DNA from: Heterotrichella gracilis
Lineage: Eukaryota; Sar; Xanthophyceae; Tribonematales; Xanthonemataceae
Direction of reading: 5' to 3'
Assembly: GCA_032358255.1 (NCBI GenBank)
Contig: JAULBX010029158.1
Coordinates: 1-64,000, forward strand
Length of the DNA: 64,000 nucleotides
Under the pieces are notes generated by a model. It did no database searches. It had not been told where the DNA came from and saw nothing but the letters and a program-made list of their open reading frames with translations. The position numbers and the translations under genes are program-made. This document shows, one piece after another, positions 1 to 12,565 of this stretch (its first letter is position 1; the number at the start of each line of letters is the position of its first letter).

Positions 1-3000
1 ACCCCTTGCTTAGTTGAACTCAAGACTCAACTCAAACTCAGGTGCTGAGCCAACGGCTGGGTCGACCGTTGGAGGGAAACAACCTATTATCAGCATTGGA
101 GGGTTATGATTGACGCCATGCAGTTGTCTACACATGCAGCATGTCACAATAACAGGTGGATTGAAGCGCTAACCTTGTCAATGGCATGCGCAGAGCGCTA
201 GTGGCACAGCATGACGCAGCATACCTTGATCAGCTCGTTTTGCAAGCCAGGAAGCCGCAGGTCCACCCTGTCTAAGCACTCTTTCTCATCCATTGGGGCT
301 ATCAGCTGCAGCCCACTGTGCGGGTCATTTGCAGCGAAGTCGTTGATGGCTGACGTGCCAACAAAGAACACACACACATCCGACGCGTTGCACACTTGAA
401 TCGCATCCATGATTGGATAGGAGGGATAGCCAGGCCAAGACACTCCAGGATGGTGCAGGACCTCACCACTGCCCTGTAGTTTGTTCTGCAGGCAAGGATA
501 GGGGATGAGGTAATTGATTGAGTAGTCACTGACCCAATGACAGTCACTGGCCACCCAATGAGTGACCTTTGTATATCGTACTGCCTGATGATCTGCTCTC
601 ATTGCATCTTTAGGAACAGAGTTACTCATCTCAATACATCCAGAATGCATGCCATGGTGCAGTGCACCAACCTGAATGGCCTCGAGAGGAGTGGTGACGT
701 GGCCCGCTGGTTTGCCATAGTAGTGGCCTAGAAGTAGCTCAGAAGTATTGCTATATAGTCCAATAACAGCTACCTGGACAGGGGATGTTAGCAAGCATTA
801 GGTATCAGGCATTAGGCAGGCCTGGTAACCATTGTTGGCAAACCACAACATGGTGTACCTTCTGTGACGTGCTCAAGGGAAGTAGATTTTTGCTGGGCTT
901 TCCGTGCCTGGCTGACCCTGTGTTTTTCAAGAGCACCGAGCCTGCACAACAATTGGTAATATAAGTTTTCTTAACTTTCAGTCGTGGTAAGTAAAGGAAG
1001 ATGGCATGGCTTAAAAACACAGCAATTTTCTCACCTTTCACCACAGCTTCCACAGCTTTATCCAGGTGCGCCTGCGACCCAACCACATCCAGCGGTATGG
1101 ACGCATACGGATTTGCTTCAGGAGGATCAAACATGCCAAGTTTGAACCTACAACAGAAGAAAACGGAGAATAACATAACCAACTGCAGTTCACTCTGCAG
1201 TTCACTAGGAGACTCAGTGTGAAACTATACAGCCAGCCAAATTTCAGATGCCACCTGCTCCTGTAGGTCCAAAACAGAAACATACAACATTGCTGGAGCT
1301 TACTGGATACCTGGCAGCAAACACCAGAATAACATAAAAAAATATTGCCGATTGGTCTGGTCACCATTCACTACGAGAGTGTCAAAAACTACAGCCAGCA
1401 AAATTCCAGGTGCCACCTAATTAAGTGATTCGAAAACACATAATTCTGGAGTTCAGTGGATACCTTGCAGCAAACACCCTGTGTGCTGCGATGTCTATGT
1501 CCTCTTCAGTGATAAGCTTCTGGTGGTAAGCCTCCAGCAGCAGTGAGTAGTCCACACAGCTCATGTCAGTCCCAGCCTTCAAGGCCAGCGCATGGCCCTG
1601 CTCTGGTGTGCTGTGGTCATGCAACGAGGGAAAGATATTGTGTCAATTGATGGACTGAAACCCTCAACATTGGTACTAGCTGCAAATAATCAATAAGAAT
1701 TACAATCGATGCTTTATTTCATCAATTTTTTCATGACTTGGTTGGTTTCAGTACAAAGGAGCAACGAGACATGGACATGCATGTATCCTTTCTGCTGTTG
1801 GGATGAATTACAAACCACAGTAGACAAATTGGGGTAATAGTTATATGACAACGCTCACCTGGCAACCTTGTGATGGTCATGAATGCTCTGCACTGCCCCA
1901 CAATCAGAGACCACAAACCCTTGAAAGTCCCACTGCTGGCGCAGTGTCCGATTCAGCAGGTCATGGCTAGCGCAGGAAGGAATCCCATTGACTGAATTGT
2001 ACGAGCACATTACGCTGGCTGCTTTTGCTGCGTGCACACAGGCCTTAAAGGCAGGGGCATACGTGTCTTCAAAGTCCCTGCAAAGTAAACCAATTAACAC
2101 TTTTAAGGAATTCAGTGCATGTGTAACTGTAGCTTATACCCAATCAACATGATCAAAGCCTCTTGATTATTGCATTATTCAGCGCCAGGCTGGCATAACT
2201 AATGGCAAGCAAGCCTACTTGCCTTTTGGACAGCTTGGCATTAAATTGGAAACGCGACACGCCATCCGCAAACTCCATGGAGTAAGCAGCAAAATGCTTG
2301 CACGTCGCATCAACCTGAAACATCACACATGTGTTACTTGTACATAACACACCCTGCTCACATGCAATGAATCCCTGGTCCGTCCGCTCAGCCTGCCCAA
2401 CCCCCACCGCCACCCCTCACCACGTCAGCCCAGCTCAATAATTCACGCCGCACCCGTCCCCGCTTTACTACCGCCAGCTCGTACTTTGCTCCCCGTGACT
2501 CATACACTGACAGACATTAATCGGGGCTATGCTTTGGTGCTATGCCCTTGTTACCCACGCCATGTTCCACTGGTTGCTGCCCGGCTTGTCCGTGTTTTTC
2601 AACATTGCTGGTTGTGGCTTGCCGCCGTGTGTGGGGGCGTTTTGTTTCTTTCTTTCTTTCTTCTGGCAGGAATACTTAACTTCTATTATGACAAGATAGG
2701 AACAAAGTACTGGCATATGCAGGGTTGTCAAGGAGGTAAAGCAGCACCCGTGCAAATGCATGCTCGCTGTATACCCCAACCTCGCCACACACTTGCACAA
2801 GCTTGCACAAGCAACTTGTGGTGCACACACCTTGATGTATTTTGGATGCGATCCCTGGATGCCTGCAACAAACGCCGCTGTGATGCGGCTTGTCAGGAAC
2901 GGATCTTCGCCATATGTCTCGCCCCCACGTCCCCATCGCGGGTCTCGAAAGATGTTCAGGTTGGGCCCAAAGCAGTTCAAGTAGCTGCGGCAGCATCAGC

Positions 3001-3889
3001 TCCATCAGTGTTGATAAATGCTGACTACCACTTAGGTCAACGTTATGCGCACATCGCAATGCACTACTTGTCCATACGGTACAGGTAATCACAGCTGCAA
3101 GGCATATAGCACATACAATCGCAAGCTGTACCGTGCAGCATACACGCACGAGACATACCTATCAGTGCTTTCGTGGTTGTACTTTGCACGTAGCTCGTCG
3201 CTAATCTGACTTGCTATCTCTTGCACCAAGTCGGTATCGAAGGTTGCAGCAAGCGCCACAGGCTCCGGGAACATGGTTCCACCGCTTCGGCTCCAGTTGC
3301 CCTCTGACACACCATGCAGACACTCTACAAAACACACAGCAGTGGAATCACCAAGCAGACATTACAACCAGATATGGTTTGAACAATCTGACGTGGAGCA
3401 CCACACATATGCTGATAAAATAGCTACGGCTGAAATAGCACCATGGAACACCGTGTATATTGAATATATGGGCGTGTACTGGTACAGCGGCTAGGCTGAC
3501 AATATTCCATCTGATAATTGCTGTTGGGCTTCACTCTCAGATGCCAGGTGAGGTGGTCCCCCGCTAGCGGGAGGAGGAGCAGCATGCATGGCATCATCAA
3601 CAGTGGCGCGTTGAATATGCAAGTCAGTTTCGGCCCAGTTCGTACCGCTCCACCAGTTGAACGCAGGTATTCCCAGGCTGTCTATTGCAGGTGAGTCGGA
3701 GTTGAGCTGCGTAACCTTTTCTTCCACAGACATCTTTGACAGCAGGTCAGCCACCCTGTCCTTGATACTGGCACCGGTATCCCTCCACGTGTCCAACTGG
3801 CTTGAAAGCAAGTCATTGGGACGAGCTTGGGTTGAAGTTGACAAAGCAAAAAGCACTAAACAAGCGGATGCCATCACTCGGCATGCCAT
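1..3889 (-). CDS. GH3 family beta-xylosidase/beta-glucosidase-like glycosidase (C-terminus outside window)
   Basis: Secreted glycosidase likely to release xylose or related sugars from cell-wall glycans. Exons on the minus strand: 3889-3646, 3324-3159, 2984-2831, 2314-2223, 2077-1859, 1610-1464, 1147-1035, 941-859, 773-567, 485-225; the phases agree and give about 562 residues. The start at 3889 is followed by a hydrophobic signal peptide ending near STQARP. GH3 landmarks appear in order: NWWSECLHGV, the FRDPRWGRGGET block, TCKHFAAY, the nucleophile block VVSDCGAV, AGTDMSC, SVLLKN, and DLRLPGLQNEL. The second GH3 domain runs on past a donor at 224, so the protein is cut only by the window edge. 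A TTTAAA box lies at about 3976-3981. The fourth intron starts with GC (AG|GCAAGT at 2222). The join between the last two exons is the least certain. Substrate specificity (xylose versus glucose) is inferred from resemblance to plant and protist beta-xylosidases. Confidence 0.88.
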
Positions 3890-4095
3890 TGAAAAGTCAC
3901 ATTCCAGGCCTTCCAGGACTCTGAAATCACAGGGTGGGAGCCAGAATGAGAGCAACCTCCAGCAATAGTGAGGGCTTTAAATGGCAGCGGTGGCACGCAT
4001 TCACAGTTTAGTTACGCAACGGGACCAGTGTTCTGGGCGCATATGCATGCATGCATGCGATAAGCAACAGGTCGCATGACACTCGGGACGCGCAC
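3890..4095. promoter_or_regulatory. Divergent intergenic region upstream of the GH3 gene
   Basis: A TTTAAA box (about 3976-3981) sits roughly 90 bases from the GH3 start codon and fits a TATA-type element for that gene. Three back-to-back GCATG/CATGC units occur at about 4041-4060. If the region to the right is a gene, this is a shared promoter. Confidence 0.4.
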
Positions 4096-5724
4096 ATGGG
4101 GCGGTTTACGACATCGAGAACACGCAGCTATAGCATATTATCTGCCGCATGCTGCTCTCTGGTAAGCCTTTGGAAAGTTATCAAACGTGGGCCTTGCTTT
4201 CCGCCCTGGGTCCCAGCAGGCAGTGGAAAAGTGCTGCAGACCACAGTACTGCTGTGCCATACTACTTTGGCAAGCCAAGTAACGGTGCAGTTGTCTACCG
4301 TAGTATCACCTAGTGTATTTGAGTCCCTTTATCCGCACAAGTGGGCATCCAAATCAAGGTCGATGCTGTCGACCTATTGCTTCCAGCCATGTATGAGGGT
4401 CACAGCCACCCACATGCAGCATATGGGTGCTCCCTTTCATAGGGTACCAACCTTGCATCAGAAGGGTGTATCTGTGTACCAGCGTGTACCAGGCAAAGCA
4501 CGTTCTTCCCCCCACACTAGGCGTGCAGCAGTGACACATGCCAGTGCGTCTCCTGTCACATTGACAGCCACAGATGGTACTCAACTGCTTGTGGATAAGG
4601 TAACACTGTACAGGAATTGGACGTGAAGGCACCCTACCATTGCATGGTGGTCACCCTGCTTGTTCATCCGCCCTTCTGGGCCTGTTGCAGCTACGCCCTG
4701 CCCAAACATCGAACTCAGCCCAGGGAAGGTTGCTCACCGTTGCCACACTACTGCAGAGTCCGTTTACGATTGGGAGTTCCTCTAGCAACAACCTGGTGGT
4801 ATCTGGTCCAAACGGTATGCCTGCTGCACCACGATTCGTGTTGGTCAGAGGTTCTGGGGTTTTTAGCATTGGCTGGCTTAGTTGGCGGCGGCTGCAGGTG
4901 TTCCTAGTTACACAGTCATGTGACCTTCTGTCCACTGCCTGCTTACGCTGGACCACAACATACGTCTGCCAATGCTAACATTTGCGCTGTAGTGGCCAAA
5001 GAGCATGCAGCACTTGAGCGCAAGGGTTCGACTCTGCTCTGCACAGCTAAAGTTGGTGACCCAGATGACTTTTTAGCTGACACCTACACCTGGATGGATG
5101 AGAACCAATTACGCCCAGGTGGGTTGGACAGACATGTCACCTTGGAAAGTGAATACCTTCTCAAGCCTATTCAAAAATTACAATATTGGGGGTGGTACCG
5201 CAGGAGTGGCCTATTTGGTGAAGCCCGGTTCAGCGCTCAGCTTTGGAGACACCACACTGCGGTACACTGTTGATTTTGAGCAAAGTGACGCAAGCAACCC
5301 CATGATGGAGATGCTCTTGAAGGTGCAGAATTCTTGCTGACATCGTGTGTACTGGGTATCATGCTTCATCATTGCTCATTGCTTCAAATGCCCCAGTCCG
5401 ACTCCTGCATCTATCTGCAGGGAATGGCTGGCTCGGCCAGTGCGGAAGTAAAACAGGCGTTGGAATCCAGTTTGGATCCGTGAATTTGTAGTCCTGCCTT
5501 CTTGTGGAACCAACTGGGCATGGCCACCCGCATGCATGCATTCCATTCAGTTCTGGGGAAGCTGGCAGGATGCTGTTGGTGAAAGGACAGTTCTTGGACA
5601 TCGACGACCGAGTGCAAACAGGATATATTACCCTGGTTACTGCTGTTTCGTTGTTGAGGAAACACAAGTTGCAGAGCGAGACCTCTTCACGGACTTCTAC
5701 CAGCCCACGTCTACTTCAAACTAG
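4096..5724 (+). other. Unresolved region with coding potential, family not recognised
   Basis: Several stretches on the plus strand have protein-like composition and are bounded by plausible splice signals. Examples are a start at 4096 (MGRFTTSRTRS, followed by a good GTAAGC donor at 4162) and a clean segment at about 5077-5322 (contains GWTDMSPW, GGGTAG and LRYTVDFEQS) ending at a donor. A final open segment ends at a TAG near 5722. I do not recognise any family. Residue content is rich in Ser, Thr, Val and Gly with beta-strand character. I offer no joined gene model, because the reading frames between the segments do not connect unambiguously. It may be a real but poorly conserved secreted protein gene, a decayed gene, or a remnant of a mobile element. 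Confidence 0.3.
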
Positions 5725-5798
5725 CACGTCTACCGGTCATCTCAGGAGGCAGTTGACCGGGGTTTTCGTCACACCAACCCTTCTGGGTCACACCAACC

Positions 5799-5969
5799 AT
5801 GGGTAATATGATGGGCAAACTGAAGACTGCTGCAAGAGACACGGGGGGCTCTTCCAGTGCAAACACACCCACTCCAAAACACACCACTGGGGGGGTACAG
5901 GCATCCACAGCCACCACCAATACCATAGGGGACCTGGCCCCTGGTCAGAAGGCCGGTCCCACAAAGTAG
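5799..5969 (+). CDS. Small ORF of 56 residues, possible N-myristoylated peptide
   Basis: An uninterrupted 56-codon frame starts at ATG 5799 in a good context (ccaaccATGG) and ends at TAG 5967. The N-terminus MGNMMGKLK fits the pattern for N-terminal myristoylation (Gly2, small residue context, Lys nearby). The rest is rich in Thr, Ser, Gly, Ala and Pro and looks disordered. No relative is recognised. It lies just after the unresolved coding region and could be its last exon, an independent small gene or chance. Confidence 0.22.
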   Translation: MGNMMGKLKTAARDTGGSSSANTPTPKHTTGGVQASTATTNTIGDLAPGQKAGPTK

Positions 5970-6757
5970 TCTACGTATGGCTTTTATGTATGCCTATGCT
6001 TTTTTAGGGAACCTCCTGTTGCTTCAAAGGTGCCCATCTTTGACAAGGGTCACCGTCTTTACTTATTGCCAATCGCTAGCCTTGCAGTATTTTTGACGCC
6101 CATATCAAGAATTGAGTTTTTGAGCCAATAGCTTGACAACATAGGTGTTTCTTTGAGCACTGTACAGTTGCCACACTACATACATTTTGCTTGCAGCATG
6201 GCGCTGCTAAGCCGCTGGTTCCCAACACATGTAACACGCCACAGCAATACCAGTTGACTTGGCAATTGCAATGAGATCTGTACTCTTGTGATCGTTGCTA
6301 GACCCTGTCTGCACAGGCGTGCAGCAGTACTGTGTACAGTGACAGCAGGGCACTCTCAGCACTGTGTGCCAAGGCTTGCCAACTTGCCAAGTGGCACTGC
6401 ACCCATCTTTCCACCACAGTTACAGTGGGCGAGCCGCGGATGACAGGTCCTGGCTTGGGAGACCATACCAAACACTGGCATCAAGATTTGCACCCTTTGG
6501 ATGCACTCACTTGGGACTTGAGCATGTAAAGGACATGCGGAACTTCAAACGCAAGGCATGGCAGCAATCAGTGTTGTCATGCTCGATAGTCACAAAGGAA
6601 GGACACACTGAGTGCCGCTTATTGCTGAAACAGTAACATAGACAAACCCACCCCAGAGTGCCATACAGCATCTTTATACCCCAAACACCACAAACCAACG
6701 CGCAGAGAGCACCCAAAGATCGAGGTCATCAACAGAGCAAGCAGGGGCAATCCCGCT
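5970..6757. other. Intergenic, nothing recognised
   Basis: No gene, RNA or repeat could be supported here. The right part should hold the 3' untranslated region of the quinolinate synthase gene, which ends at 6758 on the minus strand. Confidence 0.4.
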
Positions 6758-9700
6758 TCAGGCATGGCGGCTGACAATGTCCTCCACAAGCGCCTCGGAC
6801 AGCTGGCCACTCTGCTGGAAGTGGCGCATGTGCAGGATCGGAATGCACCCAGCCTGCAGCAAACCCCCATTCTGTCAGTCAGTAGATGGCAAATGGCGCG
6901 CCCAACCATGCCTGGAAACCTGTGCACAAGAAACACAGCAACAAGATCTCCTCCTTGCAAAGGGGATGGAGGACACAAAACCCCTGGTCGCATGGCACTT
7001 GCGGGTGCAGCATTCATGGAAGAGAGTGGAGAATGGGCCCCCAGCGTGCAGGTGATCACCCAGCACATGGCTTAGGGTTTGGGTTTAGGGTTTGTCAACA
7101 GAGACCAGCGTGGACAGCCAGCAGCAAGTGACCACACCCTAAAACTGTCAAACCCTACACCCTAAACCCCCTGCGACCCCCCACCTGCGCCATGGTGCTG
7201 CCGTTGACCATCTCCAGGTAGGGCCGCGGCTCATACCCAGCCAGCATCGCCTCCCCCGCGGTGCCCACGCGGGTGCACACCGCCATGAGCGCCTGAAGGC
7301 TGTTCATCTTCATGTAGGGGCAGGAGGCGCAGCCGCCCTCGGTGGAACAGCCCTCGCCGGATGCAGGGCCGGGGAGGATGGAGATGCCGGTTGGCAGGGT
7401 CACCTGCAGCAAGGTTGTTCCATTTAGAGAGTTGCTTGCTGATTACTGCACAGGAAAACTCGAGAGCCTGGCGTATTGCAAGAATTCAGTGCGCAGGGCA
7501 TCATGACTGGCCTCGGGTGCATGCTTAGCCCCAACAAACCCATCTACTTGCAGTGCCCCAATCCTGTCTGTGTACAAGCCTATATATGCAATATAAAAAG
7601 CTTATGTGCTAGTACAACTACCGGAGGACTTTAGCCCTTTGTACCCATTCCCCTACACCACCATGCAGCGCACACGCACCGTGGAGCCATTGGCAGAAGG
7701 CGTCTGCTGGGCCGTGGTGATGGCATCAGGTGACACGGGGAACACCACCTCCACCTCCACGTCGCCCCTCCCGGACTGGCGCAGCATGGCCTGCACCTTG
7801 CGCACGATGGATGTGATCATGCCTGTCTCAGTGCCCAGCACAAACTGGAGGCGGTCGGGGAAGGGCTGCTCCAGGGCGACTGACAGCCTGCAAGAGGGCG
7901 TGGTCCGGTAAGTACGCGCATCCCAGCCATGTGAAGCCAAATTGGACTGGCCTTAAAAGGTAGTTGTGGAATACATTTATCCCACGCCTCGATGCCCCAG
8001 TGATGGTGCATGCATGTCGGTATGGGGGTCATGCAACCAAGCGGTGTGGATGGCCAGCACAGGGGACATGAGCAAGACGCAGCCAAGAGCAAAAGGGTGC
8101 GTTCATTCGCCATGGTTCAAATGCCAGACTACTTTCCACATCTACAGTGCAATCCTGCAACATGATGTAACATGATTGGTGTACGAACACAGCCAGCGCT
8201 CCCTGCCAGCCCCTTTTGGGCCCCCTGCTACTCACTTTGCCGATATGAAGTCCAGGATGTTCTGCGTGGACCCCACCACCCCCATGTCGCGGCTGCGCTT
8301 GGACTGCATGGCCAGGCGAAACAGCTCCCCGGGCACCTCAAAGTGCGCCGCCAGGTAGGCGTCCCTGTAGCCCTTGGCCACCAGCTCGCACACCTCGCCG
8401 CCAAACATGTGGTGCACGATGCAGGTGCCCTCCTGGAAGTAGTGCAGGCGCGGCAGCAGGGCCCTGCAAGGGAGGGGGGCAGGGAGGGTCTTGAAAAGGA
8501 AGTCCTTAGGGATGCACAAAAGGTTTATTGCGCATCTCTATCTAGGTGCCCTCCTGTAAGTAGTGCAGGCGCGGCAGCAGAGCAGTGCAAGGGGGGGGCA
8601 GGTAGGGGTAGCAAGAATGATGCAACTTTTATGATGCATCATCGGTATTTATTGCTTTTCCCCAACAATTTCACACCTGATCGAGGCCTGCGTGTGCATG
8701 GGGTGCAGCGCCTGCACCTCCTGGTCCCTAGATAACACATTTATTCTCTATTTTTTCCAACTATTTCACACCTGATCGAGGCCTGCGTGTGCATGGGGTG
8801 CAGCGCCTGCACCTCCTGGTCACTCATCTGCGCCAGCTGTGTGAACAGCTCAGCCAGGTTAGCGCCCATGTAGGTGTCGGGCCCGTACCACACGCTGAGG
8901 TCGGGCACCTGCGCAAAGCCCTGGAGCACGCTCTGCACCACGTTGCTGGAGGTGCAGGTGATGGTGGGCACCTGCAGGTGGGGAGACGGGTCAGTGCAGG
9001 TGCGGTTTGCTACTTTATTGATCCCATTTTGCACTGCAAATTGATTTACTCTTGTAATGAATGATGGCAATGTAACCCAGCAGCTGACAAGGTTGATCCA
9101 AAAGGCCCTGAAATCTATCCCCTTTTGGAGCAGCCCTAGGATGTAGATGTGCCCCGGAATCTGACGGCCAAGTGCTCCATGCTGGCTGGCTGGTGGCAAA
9201 ACTTGCACACATATTGAGGCGCACGTGCCACAGGCGGACAACTGACATGCTTACGCGCAGCCCCCTATGCTAAGCTATGCCATGCCATGCCATGCCATGT
9301 CCCCAAAGGCTTGGTGATCGCAGGCCACACCTGTGCATGCGCCAGCGCCTTGGTGCGCAGCGATGTGTTGATGTAGATGACGTGCATGGAGTTGGGCGTG
9401 TCAGCGGCCCCGGCCAGGTAGGCATCATATGCGGGCGTCTCTGCCGCCTCGGCCAAGGAGCACCCGATGCTCTCAGCTGCCATGCGGTACACCTGCGGCA
9501 ACACGGTAAATGCTTATTGATATATATTTAAATTTCACCTAATGAATACTTACATGCGTTTACTAGCTGTACAGCCAGATTAGATATTCAAACCATGGAT
9601 AAATAACATTACTATAATACAATAAAATCAAACCCCGTGCGCACGCATTGCTCAGGCAGGCCAATAACAAGAGAGGACACTTGCATGTCATTCCACAAGG

Positions 9701-12565
9701 CATTACTTGAACTTCATATAAGACTTACTTGTGTGGAAGCATTTGCCAGTGATGTTGCCCTCAAGGACATTGATTTCATACCTTGACATCCCTATGGCCC
9801 GCCTCATCCAGGATGGCGCGCACATTCTCCGACATGAAGTCCACCCCCAGCACAGCAATGGCCTTGCACCCCCCCTCCGCCATTTTCACCGCGCGATCCG
9901 CCATGACCAGGGAGTCGGAGATGTTGACGTGGGGCCAGCGCTCAGCAGCAGAGGTGAGCACACCCTACAAGGGGTCAGTCTGTTAATTGAGTTTCAGAAG
10001 TACAAATAGATCAGCATTTCCCCCATCATTGCCTTGAGCAAATCAGCCCTGTCCTGGTAACTCATGTACCTCTGGCAATACCGACACGGCTACGCCAAAT
10101 TATACAAAGGACCCCCCCGTAGCTCTGAGGTCTTCCAACACCCCAAGGCCCAGCACCTGAACCTTAAAACCTGAGCAATGCACCCTTCCAACAACGCGCT
10201 GTTCCACACATATACCCTTCCAACAGCACGTTGCCCCTTACCTGAACTTCGAGGTCCATGTAGAAATACCTAAACCTTAAAACATAACCTTCAAACCATA
10301 CACCCTTCCGGCAGCGCGTTGCCCCTCACCTGAACCTCGGGGTCCATGTAGAAGTGCGCCACCACGCCAATCTTCTTCTCAGTGAGCAGCTTCACCAGCG
10401 CATCTACCTCGCCCTGGTTGGGCTGCAGGAACTGCGCCTGGGCCTCCGCAAAGGCGCCCTGCAGATGGTCCATCGCTGTTGATCAGTGGCCAAATACTTG
10501 CATGCGTTCCAGAGAAACAATCAGACAGCAGTCTGTCCTACATGCCTTGCGCCAACCAGCCATGTCCTGGCATGGCCTATACCATAGCAGCCAAATAGAT
10601 ACGCCTTGAGTATCTTATTTCGCGGGACTGGTTGTGCGGAGCGTTGCGGGTGGCTGGGGACAGCACGTGTGGGGATTTGCAAGGCGTGGATGGGGGGTAT
10701 TCAGTGGGGTTTGCATGGAGGGGGAAATCGTGGAGGAATGCTGCTGTACCTGTGGCAAGGTCTCGGAGGCTGTGATGAGCAGCGATGGGAAGCGCGGCAG
10801 CTGCTGAGTCAGCATGAGTGTCTGCTTCTTGACCGTCTCCAGCATGTTGAGGAAGCCATTCACGCGCGAGGAGCTCATCATGGATGGGCCCAGCTTGAAC
10901 GCTGCAAGGGTGCCGGCGTCCACCTGGGCACATGAAACATGATCATTATCCCAACCCAGCTTGAGAGAGTATGGATAAAGGTGTGCCGCTTGCACCACTA
11001 TGTCCCCAGCGCTGTAGTGGCAGTGGCAACAGCCGTTGATCCGTATGGATGCATATGCATGCATATTTGCAACCTGCCGGACTGCCTCAACCCGTCACTG
11101 AATGCCCGCAGGTGCTGGCGTCCGCATGGTCACTGCAACATGTTTCCAGCTTGATTCAGGAAACATACGTGGACATGGCGGCCTCCTCCACATCCAATGC
11201 ACTATTGGTGACCAGCGCGTAACGCCCAGCGCTGCAGCTGCGGTGTGATTTGACCACTGCGTCGCATGCATGCACAAGTGCAACCTGCCAATGCCTTCAA
11301 ACTCCATTTTTGTGTGGCAATTCCGTCCACATTTCACTGATCACAGCCTTCCGTCCCCTGCCCCCCTTTCCCCAATACCCCACCTGCATGACCTCTTCAG
11401 GCGTGAGACCAGCCAGTCCCTCCACCAGCACTGCACACAGCCCACGGCTGACCTCGGAGTCGGAGTCCCCGGCAAGGGTGATGGTGCCGTTGCTGGCCAG
11501 GCCCACGGTGAGCCACACCTGCAGCGGAATAGATACAGGGTAAAGTTATGGGTTGGAGGTTGCGTTTAGGGTTTGGTGATTGGGGTCTTTTTGCCCACCA
11601 TCAGTGTGGCGCATCCCACGCCCACCAGCAGCCACCCGCTGTCCAGCAACAGCCTGCGAGGGAACCCACCTGAGAGGTGCAGCCCATGACCCGGTTCTTG
11701 GCCACCTTGTCCTCCTCGGGCAGCCCCGGCAGCTGGCGCGCATACTCCGGCCCACACGAGCGGTGCACCATGGCACCGGTGTGTCCACCCACCAGCGATA
11801 TAAACCCCACACCCACCGCCACACACTCTCCAGTGCACACCCACCTGAGAGGTGCAGCCCATGACCCGGTTCTTGGCAACCTTGTCCTCCTCGGGTAGCC
11901 CCGGCAGCTGGCGCGCATACTCCAGCAGCAGGCGGTACTTGGCCTTCACATCGGTCAAGCCCTGGAAGGACTCCGCCAGGCTGGAAAGGGGGGTGGGCAC
12001 CGCCACAGGCTCCTGCACGGACGGGCGGGGAGGTTCGTAAGTGATTGGAATTCTATTTTCACATATTGACGATCATCTTGGATATAATAACGCTCTGGAG
12101 AAAAAACGTAATAAGTTACAACGCAGCCTGTCCTTGCATTGGGTGCTGCAACAGGGTCATGCTTGGACACAATTGACAATCTCCACATAAGCGACCACCT
12201 CAAGGCCACCAGAAACCCTAGGGTATGCAGGCTTGGGGTACGCTGTCGCGTTATGCCACATTGACTGCTTGGGAGCGGCTAAACCACTTGGAAACCCCAC
12301 CTAGAAATCGAGCCGTGCGGTGGGTTTGTGTGTGCACCTGAAGCGCTCTGTAAGGTGAGTGGAGGGCAAATGCATGCACATGCATGCACAGCTGGTACCG
12401 CACCTGGGCTGCTGGGGCTGAGATCGCCACACAGGGAGTGCTCCTCCTCCTTGGGATGGACATTCGCAGAGCATTGGCAGCGTTTGCCCTGCCCAAGGGT
12501 GTCAACACCCGCCTGTTGCTAGGCCTAACCGTCAGGGGTGAGGCGGCTGACGTAAGGGTAAGCAT
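6758..12565 (-). CDS. NADA/QS: Quinolinate synthase, SufE-NadA fusion (plastid)
   Basis: Condenses iminoaspartate with dihydroxyacetone phosphate to quinolinate in de novo NAD synthesis. Twelve exons: 12565-12404, 12012-11845, 11518-11384, 10923-10750, 10458-10330, 9964-9782, 9492-9331, 8971-8772, 8463-8236, 7887-7680, 7403-7185, 6853-6758; all phases agree, giving 687 residues, close to the plant enzyme. Exon 1 is a basic, Ser/Ala-rich plastid transit peptide with a CACCATG start. Exons 2-3 form a SufE domain (YRLLLEYARQLP, NRVMGCTSQVWL) that helps supply the iron-sulfur cluster. The NadA part shows KKIGVVAHFYMDPEVQ, SDSLVMAD, VLGVDFMSENVRAI, YINTSL, TCTSSNVVQ, WYGPDTYMG, RLHYFQEGTCIVHH, GVVGSTQNIL, GGCASCPYMKMN and a last exon with PILHMRHFQ. 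The Cys residues in these blocks include the expected 4Fe-4S ligands. Several exon ends have extra partial copies in the introns (see findings). Confidence 0.96.
7072..7170. repeat. Interstitial telomere-like heptamers
   Basis: TTTAGGG-type units on the plus strand at about 7072-7094 and CCCTAAA-type units at about 7138-7170 face each other inside the last QS intron. Confidence 0.7.
8540..8726 (-). repeat. Two more QS exon-edge copies in intron 8
   Basis: The 3' end of exon 8 with its donor (8765-8821) recurs at 8670-8726, 95 bases away. The 5' end of exon 9 with its acceptor (about 8420-8480) recurs at about 8542-8603. Intron 8 is therefore made largely of copies of its own two flanking exon edges. 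Confidence 0.85.
10138..10355 (-). repeat. Degenerate tandem copies of the QS exon 5 end
   Basis: The 3' end of exon 5 with its donor (about 10311-10355) is copied at about 10221-10268. Weaker pieces (ACCCTTCCAACA and CACCTGAACCTTAAAACC) extend the pattern to about 10140. The units are about 90 bases apart and include a CCTTAAA/CCTAAA motif like the telomere heptamer. Confidence 0.7.
11666..11749 (-). repeat. Intronic partial copy of QS exon 2 (3' half plus donor)
   Basis: About 84 bases nearly identical to 11839-11922, 173 bases away. They include the codons for YARQLPGLPEEDKVAKN and the CTCTCAG|GTGGG donor. The copy lies in intron 2, and splicing it in after the true exon would break the frame, so it is most likely inert or a decoy donor. 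Confidence 0.85.

Noticed and set aside
6332-7075. Plus-strand frames of 60-103 codons
   Set aside because: They overlap the last QS exon on the opposite strand or have no recognisable content.
8172-8735. Plus-strand frame of 187 codons
   Set aside because: Antisense to QS exon 9 and its copied edge.
11566-12018. Long minus-strand frame through QS exon 2, intron and exon copy
   Set aside because: It reads through a good donor into intron; the SufE domain continues in the exon at 11518 instead.
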